Source: Pseudomonadota bacterium (GTDB taxonomy: Bacteria; Pseudomonadota; Gammaproteobacteria; Burkholderiales; Burkholderiaceae_C). Taken from it: a DNA stretch of 57,638 bases. The translations under genes were made by a program, and so were the position numbers. This document shows, piece by piece, positions 37,843 through 47,233 of the stretch (positions are counted from its first letter, which is position 1; each line of letters begins with the position of its first letter). The DNA lies in assembly GCA_030535425.1 (NCBI GenBank), contig JAUNHQ010000011.1:1-57638 (forward strand), in the 5' to 3' direction. The notes beneath the pieces are model-generated. The model saw only the letters and a list, made by a program, of their open reading frames with translations, was not told the DNA's origin and searched no databases.

Positions 37843-39327
37843 TCAGGGGTTCAGCCAGCGCTGGATGCCCATCGCATAAGCCCGCTCGAAACGGCCATAC
37901 AGGTCAATGCCGTTGGGGTTGGAGCAGCTGGCCGAGCCGCCGTTGAGCGCCCCGATGACATAGCGCGTGTTGCCTGACTGGGCGAACAGGGCCGAGCCGC
38001 TGCTGCCGCCTTCCGTGGTGCCGTTGCTCCAGCTAATGACGAACATGTCGCTGCTGCTGCGCTCGCTTTCGGTGCAGTTGCCGCTGCTGCTGCAACTGAC
38101 AAAGCCGGCAATGCCGCCGAGGCTGTACTTCTGCAAATCGCCCGCGGGGTGATGCACGCCCAGCACAGCCGTGTTGGCCACCGCACCCGGGCCAAAGTAC
38201 GAGCCCGCGTACACCACGTTGGCAGGCGGCTGCGCGTTCAGCCGCAGCAGCGCGGTGTCCACCGTGCTGTTGGCAAACAGCAAGGTCGCGCCACCGGTCA
38301 TGCGCGTGGCCCGGCTGTCGAACTGCGGCGTGCTGTTGCACGAGGCTGCGCGGAAGAACCAGTACGTCTCCAGCGTAGAAGCCACGGCCTGCTCGCTGAC
38401 ACAGTGCGCCGCCGTCAGGAAGTAGGGCGTCTGGCTGTTTTTCGCATCGTTGAGCAGCGTACCCGTGCACAGGTAGGTGCTGCCGCTTCTGGTGTACATC
38501 ATCTTGGCCACGGCGCGGCTTTCCGTATCCAGATTGCTGTTGCAGGTCACATCCAGGTTGCAGCTGCCGGCACGGCCAATGTGGTTCGTGTTCTTGGGCG
38601 GTGCGTCCATGGCCTGCTGCGCCGTCAGCAACAAGTGCGACAGCTCGGGCACGGCCAGCGCCAGGGCATCGGGGGTCACGCCCGCAGGCAGCTGCACCTC
38701 CAGCGTGGCCTGCGCACCGTCGATGCTGGGGCTCCAGACCATGCGGGCCTGTTCGCTGGCCACGCCAGCCTGCTCGTTCGCCTGGCGCAGCGCAGCCAGC
38801 TCGGCCGCACCCATTTCCACCACGGGCGAAGCTCTGTCGCCATAAAAGCGCAGCACGGCACCTTCGGGCACACGGTCGGCACGCACCCCCAGGCGCAGGC
38901 CATTGGCCCCTTCGGCGGCAAAGCGGACGGCAGCCACCTGCGTGCCATCGGCCAGCGCGCTCCAGCGCAGCAAACTGGCCAGCTGAGCCGCATCTGCCGT
39001 GGCAGGCACGGCGCGGCCTTCGCCCACTTGCATGGGCGCGCCCTTGCTTTCGGGCGTGGCGGCCTTGACCACAGGCAGTGGCCCCAGCGCCACCTGCGCG
39101 GGCACAGCCCCCGCAGGCAGGCGGCTGGCAGCCTCAGGCTGGGCCTTGTCCGCAGCGGCCTGGCGCAGCGTAGCCGTATCCAGCGGCTCAATGCGGTCGG
39201 ACGAGGCCGCAGGGGGGGCGGGTGTGGGCGCGGGCGTATCACCGCTGTCGTCATCAGAACCGCCGCAGGCACTCAGGGCCAGCGTGGCGGCAAAAGCCGT
39301 CCACAGCACATGTCGTTTGAAATGCAT
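37843..39327 (-). CDS. Trypsin-like serine protease lipoprotein (lysyl-endopeptidase-like)
   Basis: A 494-residue protein with a lipobox LSAC near residue 21, followed by CGGSDDDSG and a Pro/Ala-rich linker, so an envelope lipoprotein. A pro-region of about 200 residues precedes the protease domain. The catalytic triad is FLTAAHC (His near 306), NSTVDTALLRL (Asp near 355) and GTTEGGSSGSALF (Ser near 441). The GGSSGS and GALNGGSASCS segments resemble Achromobacter lysyl endopeptidase. GGAAAG precedes the ATG at 39327. It lies 47 bp downstream of an I78 inhibitor gene on the same strand. Confidence 0.9.
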   Translation of the reverse strand: MHFKRHVLWTAFAATLALSACGGSDDDSGDTPAPTPAPPAASSDRIEPLDTATLRQAAADKAQPEAASRLPAGAVPAQVALGPLPVVKAATPESKGAPMQVGEGRAVPATADAAQLASLLRWSALADGTQVAAVRFAAEGANGLRLGVRADRVPEGAVLRFYGDRASPVVEMGAAELAALRQANEQAGVASEQARMVWSPSIDGAQATLEVQLPAGVTPDALALAVPELSHLLLTAQQAMDAPPKNTNHIGRAGSCNLDVTCNSNLDTESRAVAKMMYTRSGSTYLCTGTLLNDAKNSQTPYFLTAAHCVSEQAVASTLETYWFFRAASCNSTPQFDSRATRMTGGATLLFANSTVDTALLRLNAQPPANVVYAGSYFGPGAVANTAVLGVHHPAGDLQKYSLGGIAGFVSCSSSGNCTESERSSSDMFVISWSNGTTEGGSSGSALFAQSGNTRYVIGALNGGSASCSNPNGIDLYGRFERAYAMGIQRWLNP

Positions 39328-39374
39328 GAAATGTCTTTCCATGAAGGTTCTAGAAAAAAATCGGCCAGGGCGCT

Positions 39375-39743
39375 TTAACCGCAGCTCACGCTCTGCACCC
39401 GGTTGTCGGGGCCAAGAACAACGTTTACACGCCCCATCTTGTATTCCTTGGTCACGATGCTGTTCGGGCGCAACATGCGGGCCTCATCGGCACCTGCGGC
39501 AGCCAGCACGCGCGCCAGCGTCTGGCTATCCCAGGGCTGCCCCACCAGCGCCTGCACCTGCGGCGCATTGGCATTGCACTGGTTGCGCGGCGGTTGCCCG
39601 CTGCCCAACACGGGCGGCGGCTCTGCCCCGGCACGAGCGCCCGTCGCTGGCGCCGGCGTGCCCGAGCTGCTGCACGCGCCCAGCCCTAAGACCGCGCCCA
39701 AAGCCAGCGGCAGGGAAAACAAAAACTTGCATGGCATCACCAT
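39375..39743 (-). CDS. I78-family peptidase inhibitor lipoprotein
   Basis: A 122-residue protein with a signal peptide and lipobox LGAC near residue 24. The mature domain fits MEROPS I78: a Cys in NQCNANAPQVQALVGQPW, then LAAAGADEARMLRPNSIVT, YKMGRVNVVLGPDN and the C-terminal VQSVSCG with the second Cys. I78 members such as the Aspergillus elastase inhibitor block S1 serine proteases. GGAGG lies 6-7 nt before the ATG at 39743. The S1 protease gene follows directly, so this is probably its dedicated inhibitor. Confidence 0.88.
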   Translation of the reverse strand: MVMPCKFLFSLPLALGAVLGLGACSSSGTPAPATGARAGAEPPPVLGSGQPPRNQCNANAPQVQALVGQPWDSQTLARVLAAAGADEARMLRPNSIVTKEYKMGRVNVVLGPDNRVQSVSCG

Positions 39744-39870
39744 CAAACCCCTCCAAAAAATGTCAATACAAAAACCGTGCCGCCTGCTAGCGGCAGGCCG
39801 ATTCTGTGCGCCCTGACCTGTACGCTTGTGACGGTTTGTGTCCACACGGTGCTTGAGTGACAATGCCTGC

Positions 39871-40818
39871 GTGATCCTCCGGCATACCTTCACCTCCTCT
39901 GGCAACACCCGCCTGCAACATCTGTGCGGCCCGATGGACGAGCACCTGCGCACCATTGAGGCTGGCCTGCAAGTGGCCATCGCACACCGGCACGGGCAGT
40001 TCAAGATCGACGGCCCCAAAAAACAAGCCGAGCGCGCCCTGACCGTGCTGCAAGCGCTGTACGAGCTGGCCGACCGCCCCATTGCCACCGACACCGTGCA
40101 GCTGATGCTGGCCGGCGACGGCGAGCCACTGCCCGAAGGGCCAGACGGCGCCAAGCTGCTGTCCACCCGCCGCGTCGATTTAAAGGCGCGCACGCCCAAC
40201 CAGAGCGTGTACCTGGACAACATCGCCACGCACGACATCACCTTTGGCATTGGCCCGGCGGGCACGGGCAAGACCTTTTTGGCCGTGGCCTGCGCCGTGG
40301 ATGCCTTGCAGCGCCAGGCCGTGCAGCGCATTGTGCTGACGCGCCCGGCGGTGGAAGCGGGCGAGCGCCTGGGCTTTTTGCCGGGCGATCTGACGCAGAA
40401 AGTGGACCCCTACCTGCGCCCGCTGTACGACGCGCTGTACGACCTGATGGGCTTTGACCGCGTGCAAAAAGCCTTTGAGCGCAACCAGCTTGAAATCGCC
40501 CCCCTGGCCTTCATGCGCGGGCGCACGCTCAACCACGCCTTCGTCATCCTGGACGAAGCGCAGAACACCACCCCGGAGCAGATGAAGATGTTCCTCACCC
40601 GCATCGGCTTTGGCAGCCGCTGCGTGGTCACGGGCGATGTGAGCCAGATTGACCTGCCCAAGGGCCAGAGCAGCGGCCTGATCGACGCCGAGCGCGTGCT
40701 GCGCCGCGTCAAGGGCCTGGCCTTTTGTCGCTTTACCTCTGCCGACGTGGTGCGTCACCCGCTGGTCGCGCGCATTGTGGATGCGTATGACGCTCAGCGC
40801 ACCCGCACGGGCGAATAA
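39871..40818 (+). CDS. phoH: PhoH-like ATPase
   Basis: About 315 residues with an N-terminal RNA-binding-like region (NTRLQHLCGPMDEHLRTIEAGL), Walker A GIGPAGTGKT near 127 and Walker B VILDEAQNTTPEQMKMFLTRIG near 226. PhoH proteins are ATPases linked to RNA metabolism and phosphate stress. The likely start is the GTG at 39871 (VILRHTFTSS); a GTG at 39838 is also in frame. ybeY, which usually follows phoH, is not next here. Confidence 0.92.
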   Translation: MILRHTFTSSGNTRLQHLCGPMDEHLRTIEAGLQVAIAHRHGQFKIDGPKKQAERALTVLQALYELADRPIATDTVQLMLAGDGEPLPEGPDGAKLLSTRRVDLKARTPNQSVYLDNIATHDITFGIGPAGTGKTFLAVACAVDALQRQAVQRIVLTRPAVEAGERLGFLPGDLTQKVDPYLRPLYDALYDLMGFDRVQKAFERNQLEIAPLAFMRGRTLNHAFVILDEAQNTTPEQMKMFLTRIGFGSRCVVTGDVSQIDLPKGQSSGLIDAERVLRRVKGLAFCRFTSADVVRHPLVARIVDAYDAQRTRTGE

Positions 40819-40996
40819 GCTGGCGCCCTGGCCCGACAGCATCGGGCTTTGCCGCACCTGGCTGGGCACAGGCAGGCGCTGAGCCGCCGGCGCGCTGATG
40901 CTGCGCACTGGCTTGCGCAGCCTGCGGTCAGACACAGACGCCTCGCTACACTGCGCGTTTTTTCCTCTCACGGGCATCCCTGCCCTGCGCCGCGCC

Positions 40997-42064
40997 ATGT
41001 CCCTCATCCCCGCCACCATCCTCACCGGCTTTTTAGGCTCAGGCAAAACCACGCTGCTCAAGCGCGTGCTGACCGAGGCGCACGGCCAGAAAATCGCCGT
41101 GATCGAAAACGAGTTTGGCGAAGAAAACATCGACAACGACATCCTGGTCAGCGACGACAAGGAGCAGATCATCCAGATGAGCAACGGCTGCATCTGCTGC
41201 TCCATCCGCGAGGACTTGCGCGCCACCTTGAGCGAGCTGGCCGCCAAAAAGCGCAAGGGTGAGCTGGACTTCGAGCGCGTCATCATCGAAACCACCGGCC
41301 TGGCCGACCCCGGCCCTGTGGCGCAGACCTTCTTCATGGACGACGAAATTGCCGAAAGCTACCTGCTGGACGCCATCGTCACCCTGGTGGACGCCAAGCA
41401 CGCCGCCCAGCAGCTCAACGAGCGCGTGGAAGCGCAGCGCCAAGTGGGCTTTGCCGACCAGATCTTCATCAGCAAAGCCGACCTGGTGGACACGGCCGAG
41501 CTGGACGCGCTGCAACACCGCCTCAAGCACATGAACCCGCGCGCGCCGCAGCAAGTGGTGCACTTTGGCCAGGTGCCGCTCAAAGACGTGCTCGACTTGC
41601 GCGGCTTCAACCTCAGCGCCAAGCTCGACATCGACCCCGACTTCCTGAAAGAAGACGAGCACGAGCACCATCACCACCACGACGGCGAGCACTGCGACCA
41701 CCCCTCGCACCAGCACGATCACGCGCACGGACACGGCCACGCCCATCATCACCATGACGATGACGACGTCAAAAGCTTTGTCTTTCGCGCTGACAAAGCC
41801 TTCGACCCCGCGCGGCTGGAGGACTTTCTGGGCGCCATCGTCAACATCTATGGCCCGCGCATGCTGCGCTACAAAGGTGTGCTGTGGATGCAGGGCACCG
41901 AGCGCAAAGTCATCTTCCAGGGCGTGCACCAGCTCATGGGCAGCGACCTGGGCCCCGCCTGGGCCGAAGGCGAGCCACGCATCAGCAAAATGGTCTTCAT
42001 TGGCATCGACCTGCCACGCGACATCTTCACCCAGGGCTTGCAGCAGTGCTTGGCGCCCGCCTGA
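40997..42064 (+). CDS. CobW/COG0523-family GTPase (zinc metallochaperone-like)
   Basis: A 355-residue GTPase: Walker A GFLGSGKTT at about 10-18, the metal-binding CICC at about 65-68 in NGCICCSIRED, and SKADLVD as the guanine-specificity motif. A His/Asp-rich insert with long HHHH runs spans about 221-255, before the C-terminal CobW domain. COG0523 proteins insert or deliver zinc to client proteins. The ATG at 40997 gives the normal start MSLIPATILTGF. dksA, a gene of the zinc-finger DksA/TraR family, follows. Confidence 0.93.
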   Translation: MSLIPATILTGFLGSGKTTLLKRVLTEAHGQKIAVIENEFGEENIDNDILVSDDKEQIIQMSNGCICCSIREDLRATLSELAAKKRKGELDFERVIIETTGLADPGPVAQTFFMDDEIAESYLLDAIVTLVDAKHAAQQLNERVEAQRQVGFADQIFISKADLVDTAELDALQHRLKHMNPRAPQQVVHFGQVPLKDVLDLRGFNLSAKLDIDPDFLKEDEHEHHHHHDGEHCDHPSHQHDHAHGHGHAHHHHDDDDVKSFVFRADKAFDPARLEDFLGAIVNIYGPRMLRYKGVLWMQGTERKVIFQGVHQLMGSDLGPAWAEGEPRISKMVFIGIDLPRDIFTQGLQQCLAPA

Positions 42065-42098
42065 AACTTTCAGGCGCAAAAACCATGCATGCGTCACG

Positions 42099-42126
42099 TT
42101 TGCCCCGCAACCAGGGCCGATACAAT
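42099..42126 (+). promoter_or_regulatory. Candidate sigma70 promoter of dksA
   Basis: TTTGCC (42099-42104), a 16-nt spacer and TACAAT (42121-42126). The -10 hexamer differs from consensus at one position. A leader of about 160 nt would follow before the dksA start. Confidence 0.5.
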
Positions 42127-42207
42127 CGCCGCCTTCGGAAAGACGGCCAGCCCTGCCCAAACAGCGCCGGCCGTGCCGCCCAAGAAGGTCAATAACAGGG
42201 CTTGAAT

Positions 42208-42238
42208 AGCAGGTGAAAAAGACACTGCTTCACCTGCT
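42208..42238 (+). promoter_or_regulatory. Leader hairpin upstream of dksA
   Basis: Perfect 10-bp arms AGCAGGTGAA (42208-42217) and TTCACCTGCT (42229-42238) with an 11-nt loop. No T run follows. It lies between the promoter and the ribosome-binding site, so it may be an mRNA structure or a protein operator. Confidence 0.45.
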
Positions 42239-42295
42239 GCACACATGGCAGCCGTCCATGCCGGTTGGCACAGACACTGCCAGGAGGCACCAGAA

Positions 42296-42997
42296 GTGAA
42301 ATCCGCGTCTTCCCCGCGCCCGGCCAAGGCTGGGGCCGCGCTGCCTTCACCTGCCACACCCGTCCGCAAGCCAGCGGCGACCCGACCACCGGCAGCGCCC
42401 AAGGCGTCTGCCAAGTCCGTGCCAGCGGCCCACCCAGCCGCCCGCACGGCATCATCCACACCACCGGCAGCGCCTGCCGCCGCCAAGCACACCACATTGC
42501 CCATGCCCATCGCTGCCTCTTCGCCCGTTGCCGTGCCAGTCAAGAAAGACCCCAAGCTGGCCAACAACTGGAAAAAAAAGCCTGTCGAAGAACTGAGCGA
42601 CGCCGAAGTCGTCTCCATGCCTGACAGCGAATACATGAACGACACGCAACTGGCGTTCTTTCGCATCAAGCTGGTGCAGCTCAAGGACGGCATCCTCACC
42701 AACGCTGGACAAACCGCCGAGAACCTGCGCGACGACACCATCGTGGTGCCCGACCCTGCCGATCGCGCCACCATTGAGGAAGAGCACGCGCTGGAGCTGC
42801 GCACACGCGACCGCGAACGCAAGCTGCTCAAGAAAATCGAGCAGTCCATTGCCCGCATCGACTCGGGTGACTACGGCTACTGCGACGAAACGGGCGAGCC
42901 CATTGGCGTGCCCCGCCTGCTGGCCCGCCCGACGGCCACGCTCTCACTTGAGGCTCAGCAGCGGCGCGAGCTCAAGCAGAAAATGTTTGGGGACTGA
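42296..42997 (+). CDS. dksA: RNA polymerase-binding transcription factor DksA
   Basis: A 233-residue protein. The first 90 or so residues are a low-complexity Ala/Pro/Lys/Ser tail; the DksA core starts around MNDTQLAFFRIKLVQLKD. The coiled coil has the tip acids in RDDTIVVPDPADRA. The zinc-finger region reads DYGYCDETGEPIGVPRLLARPTA, leaving only one of the four canonical cysteines. DksA binds the RNA polymerase secondary channel and acts with ppGpp. AGGAGG lies 8 nt before the GTG at 42296; an ATG at 42245 is possible but has no such site. Confidence 0.93.
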   Translation: MKSASSPRPAKAGAALPSPATPVRKPAATRPPAAPKASAKSVPAAHPAARTASSTPPAAPAAAKHTTLPMPIAASSPVAVPVKKDPKLANNWKKKPVEELSDAEVVSMPDSEYMNDTQLAFFRIKLVQLKDGILTNAGQTAENLRDDTIVVPDPADRATIEEEHALELRTRDRERKLLKKIEQSIARIDSGDYGYCDETGEPIGVPRLLARPTATLSLEAQQRRELKQKMFGD

Positions 42998-43085
42998 TGC
43001 CCCTTTTCTTGCGCGCCAATGAACCCCAGGCGCGCCACGCGGCCGGCCCGGCCAGCCGCGCCATGCCAATGGAGGCCAGCGAGCC

Positions 43086-44852
43086 ATGAGCAAAGACACA
43101 GGATCGGGCGGCGGCCTGCTGTCCAAAATGGTGAAATTCGTCACCAGTCCCACCACGCACTGGTCCGATCTGGACCGGCCTTCCGCCGAAGAGGGTGAGT
43201 CCGAATCGCGCCTGGCGCTCAAGGAGATGATTGAGCGCAAGCGCCGCAACGACTTCGTGCGCAACCGCGAGTTCGACATGCTGCGCAAGTTGCGCCGCCG
43301 CGAGCCGGTGTCCGGGACCGAAGCCTCACCCGCTTCGCTTTACCCCAGTGCGCCCCCCTTGCAGACGGCGGCCCGCACCCGCACGCTGGAAAAAATCGAT
43401 GCCATCGAGGCGCAAATGGCCACCTCGTGGTTCAAGCGCCATCATGACGAAGCGGCTCCGTCTGCACCGGCTTCTCCCACCGCTGCTGCGTCTTCCCCGG
43501 CACCGGCAGACGAAAGCTCTGCCTACGCGGCCACGCGTCCATCGGCCCTGGACCCGGTCACATCCGATCGCGCTCCCTTGCCTCATCCGTCTGCCCCGAC
43601 ATCCGAGCCTCAAGCCTCACCGGAGTCCGCCTCTGCGGCCTCCGCCCCTGCCCCCATGCCAGCCCCGCAGCCGCCGGCAGCGCCTGCTGCTGTCCCGGCC
43701 ATGGTGTCCTTTGGCGGTCAGGACGACTTCAACGTGGAGGTGCTGATCGAGGCTCGCCAAGACCCCGAGATAGAAGAAGCCGCTATCCGCTTTGCCAATG
43801 GCGACACCGCTGGCGCCGAAGCGGGCCTGCTGGCCCTGCTGGGTGAAGGCGCACCCCGCCAGGACGATGTGGACACCTGGCTCACGCTGTTTGACCTGTA
43901 CCGCGCCAGCAACCAGCACGCCAAGTTCGACGATGCCGCGCTGGACTTTGCCGCGCGCTTTGGCCGCTCGGCCCCGCAGTGGGCGCTGATCACCGAGCGC
44001 ACCACAGCACCCGCGCCCATGTTGCCTGCAGCCACGGCGGTCAGCGTTGGGCTGTTTCACTGGGTGTGCCCATCGACCATGGGCACGCAGACAGTGGCCG
44101 CGCTCAAAGCCACCCTGGCGCGCCACGCGCCACCCTGGCGCATCGACTGGCGCTACGTCAAGTCCATTGATCCCGCTGCCCTGCCCGCCCTGATTGAGGA
44201 GCTGCAACGCTGGGCGGACACCCCGGTGCGTATCAAGCTGCTGGGCGCCGACGTGCTGTTGCAGTTGCTGTCTGAGCACTCCCCCACCGACCAGCGCGAT
44301 GTGGACCCCAAGTGGTGGGAAGCACGCCTGGCCCTGCTGCGCGTGCTGCATGAGATGGACGAGTTCGAGCTGGTCGCGCTGAACTACTGCGTCACCTACG
44401 AAGTGTCCCCCCCTGCCTGGGAAGAACCCAAGAGCAGCTACAGCCCCATGGACGAAGAAGGCCAGACCGTGCGCGCGGGTCTGGGCGATGACAGCACCCT
44501 TTCCCCGGCGGCCAGCAGCAGCTTTGCGTTCACCCAGCCTCCGCCCGCGGCAGGGCCTGCACTGGCCAGCGACGGGGTGTACAAGGGCGAGTTGCAAGGC
44601 GAACTGCTCAGCTCGGCCGATGAAGCCCTCAAGCCGCTGGAGCAGCACCCTCACGCGGCCGCCTTTGAGCTCAACTGCCGCCGCTTGCAACGCGTGGACT
44701 TTGGCGCCGCAGGCGATTTGCTGAACTGGGCCATGGCCAACCAGGCGCAAGGCAAAGCCGTCACCTTCAAGCAAGTCAACCGCTTGGTCGCGGCCTTCTT
44801 CGGCGTGGTCGGCCTCAACAGCGCAGCGCGCATTCTCCTGCGTACGGACTGA
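43086..44852 (+). CDS. STAS-domain-containing cytoplasmic protein
   Basis: A 588-residue protein: a charged N-terminal region rich in Lys/Arg (about 40-75), a long Pro/Ala/Ser-rich disordered linker (about 85-210), then folded segments. WRIDWRYVKSIDPAALPALIEELQRW resembles a STAS/anti-sigma-antagonist-like fold, and the C-terminal FELNCRRLQRVDFGAAGDLLNW segment looks like a second STAS-like unit. No catalytic motif or signal peptide. The function is unknown; it lies between dksA and hslV. GGAGG precedes the ATG. Confidence 0.75.
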   Translation: MSKDTGSGGGLLSKMVKFVTSPTTHWSDLDRPSAEEGESESRLALKEMIERKRRNDFVRNREFDMLRKLRRREPVSGTEASPASLYPSAPPLQTAARTRTLEKIDAIEAQMATSWFKRHHDEAAPSAPASPTAAASSPAPADESSAYAATRPSALDPVTSDRAPLPHPSAPTSEPQASPESASAASAPAPMPAPQPPAAPAAVPAMVSFGGQDDFNVEVLIEARQDPEIEEAAIRFANGDTAGAEAGLLALLGEGAPRQDDVDTWLTLFDLYRASNQHAKFDDAALDFAARFGRSAPQWALITERTTAPAPMLPAATAVSVGLFHWVCPSTMGTQTVAALKATLARHAPPWRIDWRYVKSIDPAALPALIEELQRWADTPVRIKLLGADVLLQLLSEHSPTDQRDVDPKWWEARLALLRVLHEMDEFELVALNYCVTYEVSPPAWEEPKSSYSPMDEEGQTVRAGLGDDSTLSPAASSSFAFTQPPPAAGPALASDGVYKGELQGELLSSADEALKPLEQHPHAAAFELNCRRLQRVDFGAAGDLLNWAMANQAQGKAVTFKQVNRLVAAFFGVVGLNSAARILLRTD

Positions 44853-44897
44853 GCCACACTCGGCCAGCGCATGGCCAGCGCACGCGAACCCTCTTAT

Positions 44898-44952
44898 AAA
44901 AAAGGCCATTCGCGCGCGATACACAATGGTTTTTAGCTATATAAAATATAGC
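44898..44952 (-). repeat. Dispersed AT-rich repeat, copy upstream of hslV
   Basis: On the minus strand: GCTATATTTTATATAGCTA, AAAACCATTG, a spacer with CGCGCGCGAATGGCCTTTTTTATAAG. AGCTTAAAACCCTT-like subtype, antisense to both neighbouring genes and covering part of the likely hslV promoter region. Confidence 0.75.
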
Positions 44953-45040
44953 ATTTATCCAGTGATACCTCCATGCCTGCACTCAAAAAATGCTGGGCAC
45001 CGGGCTTGAGAAAACCTGCCGCCGCCCCCACCTGGGCACG

Positions 45041-45586
45041 ATGCAACCCTTTCACGGCACCACCATCGTCAGCGTGCGGCGCAAAACGCCCGAGGGCTGG
45101 CAAGTGGCCATCGGCGGCGATGGCCAAGTCACCCTGGGCAACATCGTTGTCAAAGGCTCGGCGCGCAAAGTGCGCAAGCTCTACCACGGCAAGGTGCTGG
45201 CCGGCTTTGCCGGCGCCACGGCCGACGCCTTCACCCTGTTCGAGCGCTTTGAGGCCAAGCTGGAAAAACACCAGGGCCACCTGACCCGTGCCGCCATTGA
45301 GCTGACCAAGGACTGGCGCACCGACCGCGTGCTGCGCCGGCTCGAAGCCATGCTGGCCGTGGCCGACCGTGACACCTCGCTCATCATCACCGGCAACGGC
45401 GACGTGCTGGAGCCCGAGCACGGCCTGGTCGCCATCGGCTCCGGCGGCGCCTACGCCCAGTCCGCCGCCCGCGCCCTGCTGGAACACACCGAGCTGCCCG
45501 CCGATCAGGTGGTGAAAAAGTCGCTCGAAATCGCAGGCGAGCTGTGCATCTACACCAACATGCACCACACCATCGAAACGCTGTGA
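45041..45586 (+). CDS. hslV: ATP-dependent protease peptidase subunit HslV
   Basis: A 181-residue protein starting [14 protein letters not shown]. The active-site Thr follows a six-residue propeptide (MQPFHG), as in other betaproteobacteria, unlike E. coli where only Met is removed. [22 protein letters not shown] and [14 protein letters not shown] are typical of HslV. It forms the dodecameric chamber of HslVU. A longer in-frame ORF starts at 44990, but the conserved start is 45041. hslU follows. Confidence 0.95.
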   Translation: MQPFHGTTIVSVRRKTPEGWQVAIGGDGQVTLGNIVVKGSARKVRKLYHGKVLAGFAGATADAFTLFERFEAKLEKHQGHLTRAAIELTKDWRTDRVLRRLEAMLAVADRDTSLIITGNGDVLEPEHGLVAIGSGGAYAQSAARALLEHTELPADQVVKKSLEIAGELCIYTNMHHTIETL

Positions 45587-45719
45587 GCGGCGCGCCGCCC
45601 GTGCGTGGCGGTCAGCCCCACCGGCCTGCATGCCGTGCCCCCGCTTTGCGGCACCGGGCGCCCCGGACGCAGCCCTTGCCGCTTTTTCCTTCCCTCCTGT
45701 TTTGGATAGGCCCACCCGC

Positions 45720-47051
45720 ATGTCCTCCATGACCCCGCAAGAAATCGTCTCCGAACTTGACCGCCACATCGTTGGCCAGCAGGCGGCCAAGCGCGCCGTG
45801 GCCATTGCCCTGCGCAACCGCTGGCGGCGCCAGCAGGTGGATGAAAAGCTGCGGCCCGAAATCACGCCCAAGAACATCCTCATGATCGGCCCCACCGGCG
45901 TGGGCAAGACCGAAATCGCCCGCCGCCTGGCCAAGCTGGCGGGCGCGCCCTTCATCAAGGTCGAGGCCACCAAGTTCACCGAAGTCGGCTACGTAGGCAA
46001 AGACGTGGATTCCATCATCCGCGACCTGGCCGAAATGGCCGTCAAACAGCAGCGCGAGCAGGCCATGCGCGCGCACCGCACCCGCGCCGAAGACCTGGCC
46101 GAAGAACGCATCCTGGACGTGCTGCTGCCCCCCGCACGCCAGGCCGACGGCAGCAACGTCCCCGCCGCCGACAGCGCCGCCCGGCAGGGCTTTCGCAAAA
46201 AGCTGCGCGAAGGCCAGCTCAACGACAAGGAAATCGAAATCGAGCTGGCCCAGCCCGCCCCGGTGATGGAAATCATGGGCCCGCCCGGCATGGAAGGCAT
46301 GGCCGACCAGCTCAAAGACATGTTCAGCCAGCTGGGCCACGGCCGCCGCAAAACGCGCCGCGTCAAGATTGGCGAGGCCATGAAGCAGCTCATCGACGAA
46401 GAAGCGGGCAAGCTCGTCAACGAAGACGAGCTGCGCGTGCAAGCCCTGCACAACCTGGAGCAAAACGGCATCGTCTTCATCGACGAAATCGACAAAGTGG
46501 CCACCCGCAGCGAAGGCGGCGGCAGCGCCGAAGTCTCACGCCAGGGCGTGCAGCGCGACCTGCTGCCGCTGGTCGAAGGCACCACCGTCAGCACCAAGTA
46601 CGGCATGGTGCGCACCGACCACATCCTCTTCATCGCCTCTGGCGCCTTTCACCTGGCCAAGCCCAGCGACCTGATCCCCGAGCTGCAAGGCCGCCTGCCT
46701 ATCCGGGTGGAGCTGGATTCGCTGAGCGTGCAGGACTTCGAGGCCATCCTCACCCAGACCGACGCCAACCTGGTGCGCCAGTACCAGGCGCTGCTGGCCA
46801 CCGAAGGCGTGCAACTGCACTTCACGCCCGAAGGCATCTCGCGCCTGGCCGAAATTGCCTGCGCGGTCAACGAAAGCACCGAAAACATCGGCGCGCGCCG
46901 CCTATCCACCGTGATGGAACGGCTGCTGGACGAAGTGAGCTTTGGCGCCGTCAAGCTCGAAGGCCAAACCGTCACCATCGACGCGGCCTACGTGGACGAA
47001 CGCCTGGGCGGCATCAGCCGCGACGAGGACTTGTCGCGCTACATCCTCTAG
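45720..47051 (+). CDS. hslU: ATP-dependent protease ATPase subunit HslU
   Basis: A 443-residue AAA+ unfoldase starting [20 protein letters not shown]. Walker [10 protein letters not shown] is near 57-65, Walker [12 protein letters not shown] near 250, with an I-domain between them. It ends with the conserved [10 protein letters not shown] tail that docks into HslV. It unfolds substrates with ATP for degradation. The open frame begins 30 codons earlier, but [10 protein letters not shown] is the family start. Confidence 0.97.
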   Translation: MSSMTPQEIVSELDRHIVGQQAAKRAVAIALRNRWRRQQVDEKLRPEITPKNILMIGPTGVGKTEIARRLAKLAGAPFIKVEATKFTEVGYVGKDVDSIIRDLAEMAVKQQREQAMRAHRTRAEDLAEERILDVLLPPARQADGSNVPAADSAARQGFRKKLREGQLNDKEIEIELAQPAPVMEIMGPPGMEGMADQLKDMFSQLGHGRRKTRRVKIGEAMKQLIDEEAGKLVNEDELRVQALHNLEQNGIVFIDEIDKVATRSEGGGSAEVSRQGVQRDLLPLVEGTTVSTKYGMVRTDHILFIASGAFHLAKPSDLIPELQGRLPIRVELDSLSVQDFEAILTQTDANLVRQYQALLATEGVQLHFTPEGISRLAEIACAVNESTENIGARRLSTVMERLLDEVSFGAVKLEGQTVTIDAAYVDERLGGISRDEDLSRYIL

Positions 47052-47233
47052 GCAGCTCAGGCCCAGGCCAGGTCGTGCAAGCAAACTGACTCCCTGGGGC
47101 CACACGCGGCTTAACGTAAATCGCACCACTGCGCCAAGCCTGCCCACGCTCGAAACCCGGCAGATAGGGGAACTCGTCAGGCGGCGTGCCATCTGCCTGA
47201 CACACCCTACCCCACCATACGGTCTGCGCCACA

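Noticed and set aside
47052-47233. A gene between hslU and the TlpA-like gene
   Set aside because: Only short frames without a start site or similarity. The interval of 182 bp is best read as promoter region.
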